From assembly GCF_000003815.2 (NCBI RefSeq), contig NC_049985.1, forward strand, positions 25,529,611-25,565,779: a DNA stretch of 36,169 bases. The letters are read 5' to 3'. A model generated the notes under the pieces. It was given only the letters and a program-made list of their open reading frames with translations. It was not told the origin of the DNA and did not search any database. Made by a program: the position numbers and the translations under genes. The DNA comes from Branchiostoma floridae (Eukaryota; Chordata; Leptocardii; Amphioxiformes; Branchiostomatidae). Positions 28,746 to 36,169 of this stretch are shown here, in pieces. The stretch's first letter is position 1. Every line of letters begins with the position of its first letter.

Positions 28746-29872
28746 TGAATTCATAACGTTATGATTGTAGTCTTGGAAAACGTCCTAGGATGGACAATTT
28801 TCTCTTTATATTCAACAAAAATTATAGTATTGTTCATTCAATGTACTTAAACATGTGGCTTTGCCCCAAATATACACACTTTTTCCGTTATTTGCCATCA
28901 CTACTAAAATATCACACTGTCAAAGAATCGTTCTTTAGGTTTGGGGGTTTTCTTCGCAAGGTAAAAGAGTTATAACTGCCACAAATATCACAGTAGACTT
29001 GGTGACCGGTTTGAAAACCTAGTCTCGCAATTCTTGAAAAAATGTAAAGTGAGGTATGAAAACGATTAGTCATAATGATCTTATTGGAAAATACGTTTTT
29101 TACTACTTTTCAAAAGTGTATTTTTTAAGGCACTGAGCTGGATTCCAAGCTGGTCGTCATTTTAACTGTGGTGTCATCAGAGGACATTGTATTGCTGTTA
29201 ATGCTAAAGATTTTGCGTGATTTTATATGTTTGTGATTTTTTTCAGCATCCTTTTCATGACAGACTTAAAACCAAATTGAATGTTCTGTCTTTTACAAAA
29301 TCTCCAAAAAAATGATTTACTCTTTTTCGCTGGCAAAATCAAACCTTCGCAAAGTTACATGCAGTTACAATATCTTTGGACCAAAACCTTAAGAATCCAC
29401 TTGTATGTTATTGAATAGTACTAGTGCTCATACTATCAATTTTGTTGAATATAATCAGAAAATGTGCTTTCAATTTGTTTTGTACAACTTTTGATTTTCA
29501 TTTTGACACGCAGGCTGGAAAGCTACTGATGTAAAAGTGCTGGAAGTTTAACAGGTTCACAATGTTACCTCACAAGAAATAAGTAGGTTATGTTCAAGTT
29601 GGAAACTGATTTTGAACAAGAATTATGAAAAGTATACTATTGTTAGATAGGGTAACATCCCTAGCAAATGTAACCCCTTGTCAATCACTTTAATGTATCT
29701 AAATTGATCAAACTGTTGGACATAACAAGTGAGAAGAAAATCACTACAAGTCAATCTACAAAAAGAATTATTCTAAGAGTGTGTTTGTAAGGCTACAAGC
29801 ATTTTGGAACCATGAAAAGAATTTTCTGTTTGACATGGTGAATGAGGAAAATTTATGGCAAATCAAACGACA

Positions 29873-29878
29873 AATAAA
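29873..29878 (+). terminator. Polyadenylation signal AATAAA
   Basis: Canonical hexamer about 1.4 kb after the second RBM stop codon. A second one at 30150-30155 is an alternative. Confidence 0.4.
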
Positions 29879-30309
29879 AGACTGTCCTAAGAGTATCTAT
29901 TTGCAAGGCTGAAGAAATTTTAGAATTATGAGGAAAGAAAAGATTTTAATTCACGAGTTGAGTGATTTGGCAGTTAAGGTTGCTATGCAAAAACAAATAC
30001 CTCAAGAAATGAAACTGAAAATCTCGAGTAACGGTACTGTGAAATCAGAAATATATGCAATCAGTTTTATGAAGTTAATAAAGTTGTTTCTGTGTTGGAA
30101 GAAATCTTTGCTGTTGTCTTTATTACTAAGTTTGCTGTTTAACTTTCAAAATAAAAAGTTTTTAGGGCTGTTTCATGAATGATGGGGGGAAGGGGTGTTT
30201 CGTATTATATTGTTACGGAAAATTCTGAAACCAAGGACAAATATCTTTTTTCCGAATTCAAAAGCATAAACTTGTTAATTCTTAGGAAGTTCTTTTTTAT
30301 GAAGTTAGT

Positions 30310-30777
30310 CCACAGCAAATGAATTTTTTAGATGACATCCAAACGCTCATTAATTTTCGCCTGAAAAAAGAATTTTCTTCTTCAGGGCTGGTCAGATATA
30401 CCAAAATGGGTAAATAGGTTGTGTTGTGAACTAATAATTGCATGTAGAGAGGTAGTCTCTTGTCTGTAGTTGCAGAAGTAAAACTTGTTAGATAGTTGTA
30501 AAAGTGCCATCAATATGGAAGCCATGAGTATGGTTGCAAACATAGTGTGATACCAGTCTACCACACTAGTGTCACTTTTACACTTAGTGCACTTTTGAAT
30601 ACAGGAATGAATGCCCTGGTAATGCCATATTTCACTTCAGATCTTGTTAATACAACGTTTATGGTGTCTATTTTGAAAATTTGCCATCTTGTCTTTTGCA
30701 CCCATCTTGTTTGTTTTTGCATCTTACTATTTTTGCAGTCTGAAGAGGATGTCATCCATAAAATTTACTTACTGTGG
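30310..30777. mobile_element. MITE, family B copy 1 (468 bp)
   Basis: Left arm 30310-30340 (CCACAGCAAATGAATTTTTT, then AGATGACATCC) and the reverse complement of right arm 30747-30777 (CCACAGTAAGTAAATTTTAT, then GGATGACATCC) agree over about 31 bases. The subterminal ACGCTCATTAATTTTCGCC resembles family A at 23747, so the two are related subfamilies. Confidence 0.75.
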
Positions 30778-30861
30778 CCTAAAGATCATAGAAGATTTGT
30801 GTACTGTTATTATTGCTTTGATCAAACCTAGCCCGGACAAAATGTTATAAGGTCCTGAGGG

Positions 30862-31952
30862 CTCCAAGCAGAGGTTAGGCTGCGGCTTGTTTTTTGACGG
30901 CATTTCTATTTTGTCAGGCTTTCTTTCAAACGGTGGACAAAAAGAAAACCCAACTATAGGGAATCTATCAAAAACGCTTAAAAAGATGTCTAGAAAAAGA
31001 AGGCACCTAACATCTTCTTGGAGAGTAGTAGACTTTCCCGTCGAGGGTTGAGGGTTTCCCACTTTCTTGTCTGTGATTGACATGTCACATGGCGGGAACA
31101 AGTGGTCGACTGCACTGTGCGGGAGTGTAAACTGATAGAGGGGTGACCTGAGGTCAAACCTTAGACAAACCCCAGACATCCCTTATCTTCACAGATTTTC
31201 GCTGCCATCCGATACGGTCACTTGCTCACTCTATCGTCTGCAATATCGCCTTGAATTAATTAAGGGCAAAGTGAAGACGTGATTTGACCGCCTAAGAGGG
31301 GATTGTAAGATTGTACAGTCTCTATCAGCCTCCCTAAACGGGGCGCTGGAAAGACAGCAGGGAGCTCGAGGTCACAAACTTTACTCCTTGTTTGGGCAAC
31401 GTTAGCTGACTCCTCTGGAGTGTTTCTGTCTATTCGCCCAATTGGTACTCTTTTTCGGAATTTTCCAGCAACCTGTCGTGGAACCTGGTAGAGGCCACAG
31501 CTTTTACTCCGTGGCTAAGCTAACTCCTCTGGTATGATATCTGTCTCTTTCAATTTCTACTATATTTCCAGCGCCCAATGGAGCCTGGTAGAGGCCACAA
31601 ACTGAACTCAGTGGGTAGCGAACTCCTCTGTTATGTTATCTGTCTATTTGGCCAATTTCTACAATTTTTTCAACCACCTGTGGAGCCTGGTAGAGGCTAC
31701 GTTTGGTGACCATGCAGTTATGAAAGCTAAAAGAGCAATTTTCAAGGATCTTGTCAGCGCATTTAAGCAGCGCTATTAATGGTGTTTTATGGTCAAATTT
31801 GAATGGATTCTGAGATAGCTGACGTTTTATCGCTCTGATTAATAGCCAAGCAGATGAATTGAGGCAAAATCGTTTACTAACGTTTCCCAAGGTCTCAGTT
31901 TTGCGGAATCGGGGCTTGAGAAAAGATGTTTCTTTTCAACATCTGCTTGGAG
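30862..31952. mobile_element. Non-autonomous DNA element with CTCCAAGCAGA ends (1.09 kb)
   Basis: CTCCAAGCAGAGGTT (30862-30876) and AACATCTGCTTGGAG (31938-31952) are inverted repeats with one mismatch. A solo end, CTCCAAGCAGATGT, is at 26147. The interior includes an array of ~100-bp units. The 136-codon - strand frame across its left end (30769-31179) shows no transposase motif. Confidence 0.6.
31355..31700. repeat. ~100-bp tandem units inside the 1.09-kb element
   Basis: Units begin near 31360, 31478, 31578 and 31681, sharing GGAGCCTGGTAGAGGCCACA, ACTCCGTGG, AACTCCTCTGGTATG and TCTGTCTATT. About three and a half copies, moderately diverged. Confidence 0.75.
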
Positions 31953-32689
31953 GTCCTTACACCCACTTTCCATGATCCACAAGAACCTGCGACTAATATC
32001 AAAACCGGAAGTTCAGCTACAGTACCGAAACAAGTCGCTAGGGGGACCAAAATTTAATTATTTCAAGGTCTCATGAAGACCTGCATACGCACTAGATATC
32101 AATACAATCCAGGGTTTCTTTAGCAAATTGAATGCTGATCATTTGCACACAGGCGCGCACGTGCGCGTTTTGTTACTTTCTCCGATTTGTTATGATTTAG
32201 ATATTGCGTAATACGTAAAAGTATGACATAGAATACACAAAAAGTATGAAAATTCTTTCTTTATCTCTGAAATTCGTTCAGTATCTTTCGAACCCCACAG
32301 TGACGCAATTTTGACGCAAGTGCAGTGAGAGTGCACCTCTAGCGATTGCCGTCCATATATCCAGTGAGCACAAGCGGAGCTCGGAGAAAGAGAGCCTGAC
32401 ATTTGACAAGAGATTAACATGTAACAGTTACAGACACGGGGGTGTGTGCCGCCGCCTGGCACCTGTTGTTCGTTAGTCTGAAGAGCTATGTACATGTACA
32501 TGCCCCTCCTACAAGGCAGACGCAAGATAACCGACAATACTAGTACAGTATTTCCCTGAGGTTTCTCGCAACGAACAAACCAGCCTTTGTTTTGTAAGCC
32601 ATCTTAATTAAACTTTGAGCAAGTTATCAAGTGCTACGTTTGCAGCTGTTCTGATATGCTGACTGAGCAAGTCTGATCAGGTTTTAAAC

Positions 32690-32945
32690 GTTAAAAGTCC
32701 GTCCCGCACCAAATGATGCCCATCTCCGCTACTGTGGCCCTGGACCTCACAGCTTTGTGTATGTGTGGTGTAATCACTACAGCAGGGGCTAGTTGGTTGG
32801 TCTGTGTGTTCAGCTACTATGCACTTTCCCCTGAGTGTTAAGCAGAGTAAGCAGCGTGTACCATTCTTGAAGTTTTTGGTATGATCCGACCTACCCGATG
32901 ATAGGCGAACACTCTATCCACTTGGCCACTGCACCAATCATATAA
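32690..32945 (-). mobile_element. tRNA-derived SINE
   Basis: On the - strand it starts GGTGCAGTGGCCAAGTGGAT and continues AGAGTGTTCGCC, a tRNA-like A box. A degenerate B box (GTAGGTCGGATCAT) follows about 20 bases later, then a body ending in GAGATGGGCATCATTTGG. Boundaries are approximate. Confidence 0.6.
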
Positions 32946-33529
32946 CGTTGCGTGATACAAAATAAATCAGGAGCATGGATTCCCATCGCCACAAGTTCCG
33001 AAGAGAACTTCATTTCCTGTCTACAGATAGCACAAACAGAAGGGTTGGGGTAGTGGCGACACCATCACAAGTAAGGCATTTCAGATTTGATGGGACTTAC
33101 ACAAAGTTACTTCGCAGAGCACAGAACATATCCTAGACTCAACATGCTACTCAATGACCCTCAATTTATATGGAAGTTTTCCACAGCTATCTCAGAAGCT
33201 GACGCACAAAGGGGTAAAATTTGCGGGGCATTCTTGTCGAGCCAAATAGGAAATGGTTTCGCCTGTTCTTCTATGGAAACCAAGTGGCCGGGTACATTGC
33301 AGAAGTTTGACTTTTACGGACACTTAAACTAGAGACTCTGGTATTGATTTTAAGTTAAAGAACTTAGCTATGTTAGATAGGCCTCTATCGAGTGAAATAT
33401 GTACCAGCCTGGTCCCGACCTCCGTTCGCTGATGTATGTGTGTATGTAAGGCATTTTAGATAGCATATGCTGAAAGATAGTGAATTATGAAACGTCCCAA
33501 ACCGAAGCTAGATATTCATGGTCGTCTTG

Positions 33530-33650
33530 GTTAAGTGAGAAAAGTCGTGTTAAGTGCCTTTCCCAAGGACACAACATCAGCGGGCATATCAGCAGGGATT
33601 CGAAGCCAGGACCTCTAGGTTCTGGACCAAACGCCCCGCCACGATGGAAG
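33530..33650 (-). mobile_element. SINE fragment with B-box-like motif
   Basis: GTGCCTTTCCCAAGGACACA, then GGATTCGAAGCC (complement of a tRNA B box) and CTGGACCAAACGCCCC. The motif order matches 2640-2750 and, in the opposite sense, 26650-26760. The 124-codon + frame at 33480-33854 runs through it and is not considered a gene. Confidence 0.55.
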
Positions 33651-33974
33651 CAGAACTGTAGTGAATGTCACTTGAAGACAGGGGGAAAATGTCATATGAT
33701 GTACAAAATGACCAATAAACTGGTGGACGTACTGACTGATGAGTATCCAGCTCAAAAAAGAACAAGAAGCAGTCATGCCTTCAAATACCAGAGTTACCAA
33801 CCTAGGATTGATGTGTTCAAAAATTTGTACTTTTCCAGAACTATCATAGAGTGAAAATTGTTATAACCAAGCACAGTAGGGACATCTTCTCTGGGTAGTT
33901 TTGAAGAACGCTTGCAGATAGATGTGCAAAAGTTAGGTGTGACGGGTCAGATATAACCAGCTACTGCGCGCCTC

Positions 33975-34050
33975 GTGCCTGCAAAGCTGGTGTGTTACGC
34001 GGAAGGGCGGTTATACCGGCTATATAGATTATAGATGCAGATACAGATAG
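33975..34050 (-). repeat. Single copy of the ~51-bp repeat family
   Basis: AAAGCTGGTGTGTTACGCGG, AAGGGCGGTTATACCGGCTA and TAGATGCAGATACAGATA are the reverse complement of the unit at 22930-23275 and less decayed than most copies there. Confidence 0.65.
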
Positions 34051-34354
34051 TGGATCTTATTTGAAACATTTCTCTCTTAACAAAATTCATACAGCAGGTT
34101 ACTCATTGTTGTCTTGTGTAACGTTCTACTTGGATGTCTAAAGCGGATAACTTACTGCGGCACATTGGCGGCGTTGCTGTGGCCGGACGATTTGACAGAG
34201 CGCTTAACAAATTTTAGCGATAGAAAACGAATCTTTTTACCCTTACGCTTTGTGTATTTTGTTGTCTTTTTAGTAATTCGTAAGAGTTTTGCATTATAGA
34301 GTCAAGTGCTAGGGGGAGTTCAATTTATTTTTTTGAGCTAAGGGCACACAGACC

Positions 34355-34700
34355 CGCCGTACATGTACGTGCAAATACGTGCTGTCTACGTGCCAAGACG
34401 TGGGCAATCATTTGGGATCCGTAAGTGGTAAAGTACCGCCTCGAAGGGAATCCAACGGATTTTGGAGCACGCAGACACGCCGTAGAACTTTACGGGCAAA
34501 AATTTGTGTGCCATCGGGCTGCGGTTTCGCCCCCCGTACGTGCCAGTACGGTCGACGCGCCTGCCCTGTAAAGCCTGAACGTTTGCAGAAATACGTGGCC
34601 GACGTGGCCTCCCAAAAAACGTACCAACAAATTGCACGTGCGGCGGGTTGTGCCCTTAGCTTTAGAACGGAGCGACGTCGCCAACATGCCGCAATACTAG
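34355..34700. other. CpG-rich segment with repeated ACGTGC motifs
   Basis: Many CpGs against an AT-rich background, with TACGTGC or ACGTGCC at about 34367, 34377, 34388 and 34538, plus GTACATGTAC. The 109-codon basic frame 34379-34708 and overlapping - strand frames have no recognised domain. It may be a transposon remnant or an unmethylated regulatory patch. Confidence 0.35.
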
Positions 34701-34826
34701 TCCAGTGACGAATTCGTCATAAGAGGGCGAAGAATTGGGACCTAACTATTGTAGGCTTTACACGTATTCTTTAAAGCGTCGTGCGAGACATCGCAGTTTA
34801 CCTCTCTCGTAGACTACACTTCGTTT

Positions 34827-34898
34827 GTGTAAAGAGAAGTGAAATGAGTCTCTGAGGCTGTTGTATACGTCTGTACTTCACTTCATTTCTCTTTACAC
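34827..34898. other. 22-bp inverted repeat with 28-base loop
   Basis: 34827-34848 (GTGTAAAGAGAAGTGAAATG then AG) pairs with 34877-34898 with about three mismatches. GTGTAAAG or its complement also occurs near 34756 and 34955, so the hairpin may be part of a larger decayed inverted-repeat element. Size is in the range of a small-RNA precursor, but the simple composition argues for caution. Confidence 0.45.
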
Positions 34899-35067
34899 TC
34901 ACAAACAAACTGAAATGTATGGGAGAAGCCGAGACTACGATATCCCGTACGACAGTGTAAAGCGTGACTATGACTCTTTCATCTGTACGTTCTGTTTCTT
35001 AACTTCATTTATGTGAGTGAGAGATACAAACTTCACAACAGACACAACACATATTCTTATAGCGCTT

Positions 35068-35552
35068 AAGTATGTAACCATTACATTAATTTTCGCCTGA
35101 TTTTGACCCCCCAAAAAAGAAGAAATACTTCCCCTCTGTAGATGGTGAACATGACAAGAAAATACCAAAATGGGAACATATGCCGTGTGGTAGCTTTGAT
35201 TAAACTTGTAGAAGTGACACTATTGATGTAGCTAGTTGGGAATGAAACTAGTTTGGGAGTTGTAAAAGTGACAGCAACATGGTAGCCTTGAGTATAGTTT
35301 CCAACTAGATAAGCGATACTTGTCTTCCGCACACCGTCAATTTGGGCATTTCTTGAATACAACGAATAAAGACTGCAAGGCTTGGCTTATGCTAAGTTAT
35401 GGTGATACAATTTTTTGGTGGCTACAATTGTTGTTACAACTTTCATTGTGTCTTACTTGAAAATTTAGGCACCTTTTAGGTTACTCCGTTCTCGCCCTCT
35501 CCTAAATTTGGAGTCTGCAAACGACGTCATCCATAAAATTTACTTGTTGTAG
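35068..35552. mobile_element. MITE, family B copy 2
   Basis: Shares with 30310-30777 the subterminal TTACATTAATTTTCGCCTGA, ATACCAAAATGGG, TTGTAAAAGTGACAGCAACA and the right end GACGTCATCCATAAAATTTA, then CTTGTTGTAGCC. The outer left arm is missing or decayed. Confidence 0.65.
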
Positions 35553-35974
35553 CCTAATACATTCATCTTTTCATCCGTGGCAATGTACGCACCATCACTA
35601 ACTCCGGACGTTGACCTCTAGTATGTCTGTTCCATTCACAAGTCAGGTAGAGGGGGTAAGATTCTATCCGAAATTTTGTATATAATATTTTACGGAAACA
35701 TATGTATTAACAGATCTATATTCCACAGACGTATTAGCTATAACTGAACATTTTGGTATACATTTACTGGTCATCTAAAACGAAAGTTTCCACTGGCGTG
35801 AACAAAAACAGACATCCCTGCAGCATTGTGAATGGAATAGACAATTGGCAAAGGTCAAAGATCGGGGTGCTAGTACATGCAACGCCTGAATTGAAGATTC
35901 TCTGACGTTTTTTCAAACTTTATTTTGTGATAACATTCCTCTCCATAAGAGGTTGTGTCCTTGACTACGCCACG

Positions 35975-36169
35975 ATGGCGAACGCCAACAACGAGACCCC
36001 GTGCTGTATCGGGGACAGACTGGAGTATGGCTCCATGGGGAGGGAGCTGAAGGTGGGCGGGGTCGACATGTACCTGGCCACGCCCAAAACTCCCACCAAG
36101 AAGGGAATTGTTGTTTATATGGACATCTTCGGCTGGAAGCTGCCCAACACTCGCTACATAGTGGACATG
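35975..36169 (+). CDS. CMBL: CMBL-like dienelactone hydrolase, N-terminal part (cut by window end)
   Basis: The first 65 codons are open to the window edge. The start ATG is the first in its frame after a TGA at 35903 and has context CACGATGG. The segments CCIGDRLEYGSMGRELKVGG and MDIFGWKLPNTRYIVDM match the N-terminal strands of carboxymethylenebutenolidase homologue (CMBL) as remembered for vertebrates. CMBL is a cytosolic alpha/beta-hydrolase of the dienelactone hydrolase family with a Cys-Asp-His triad, which hydrolyses small cyclic esters and in humans activates ester prodrugs such as olmesartan medoxomil. The triad residues lie beyond the window, so activity cannot be judged. Its promoter should lie within 35560-35970, where no TATA box was picked out. 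Confidence 0.88.
   Translation, partial: MANANNETPCCIGDRLEYGSMGRELKVGGVDMYLATPKTPTKKGIVVYMDIFGWKLPNTRYIVDM

Larger units (their letters stand above)
28481..29895 (+). other. Probable 3' UTR of the second RBM gene
   Basis: AT-rich non-coding sequence with ATTTA-like motifs. It begins with a decayed copy of the coding end (28563-28745). AATAAA at 29873-29878 is the first canonical signal seen and another is at 30150-30155. No independent gene was recognised. Confidence 0.45.

Noticed and set aside
30769-31179. 136-codon - strand frame, considered as a transposase fragment
   Set aside because: No DDE, zinc-finger or other transposase motif is visible, and it spans the end of one repeat element and the start of another.
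33480-33854. 124-codon + strand frame
   Set aside because: It runs through a tRNA-derived SINE fragment and shows no domain.

Overview
The window looks like animal nuclear DNA, most likely from an invertebrate chordate such as a lancelet (Branchiostoma). The evidence is spliced genes with GT-AG introns, long AT-rich introns and intergenic DNA packed with small inverted-repeat transposons, tRNA-derived SINEs and minisatellites, and an A1CF/RBM47-type gene that seems to combine features of two separate vertebrate paralogues. The species is an inference; the sequence alone does not prove it. Four protein-coding genes can be supported, all on the + strand.

Layout. (1) 184-2971: the 3' part of a gene for a secreted-type protein with two ShKT six-cysteine domains joined by Gly/Glu-rich linkers. 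Every intron is phase 1. A third, frame-broken ShKT exon lies between the two good ones, and a 24-bp minisatellite starts inside the last codons and iterates the stop codon. (2) About 3.2-15.3 kb: gene-poor DNA with dispersed repeats, MITE copies, SINE pieces and a few palindromic regulatory-looking sites. (3) About 15.4-22.9 kb: an A1CF/RBM47-like RNA-binding protein gene with three RRMs and a C-terminal DND1-type dsRNA-binding domain, in three main coding exons plus a possible tiny first coding exon. One intron holds a 100-base assembly gap. The next begins with twelve copies of a 36-bp unit that repeats the 5' splice site in frame. (4) About 24.6-29.9 kb: a second gene of the same family in the same orientation, with its whole CDS in one exon and a C-terminus more like RBM46. 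Its 3' UTR carries a decayed duplicate of its own C-terminal coding end. (5) About 30-35.9 kb: transposon-rich DNA. (6) 35975-36169: the first 65 codons of a carboxymethylenebutenolidase (CMBL)-like dienelactone hydrolase, cut by the window edge.

The two RBM genes are tandem paralogues. A 336-bp block spanning the end of RRM1 through RRM2 differs at only 8 positions, all synonymous, while flanking coding DNA is much more diverged, which points to recent gene conversion. The most unusual structure is the splice-donor minisatellite at 18530-18961. Each 36-bp unit keeps the reading frame and ends in the same AAG|GTACAT junction as the exon, so choice of donor, or repeat copy number, could add 12-residue blocks inside the dsRNA-binding domain. 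No bacterial-type systems, CRISPR arrays or complete autonomous transposons were seen.
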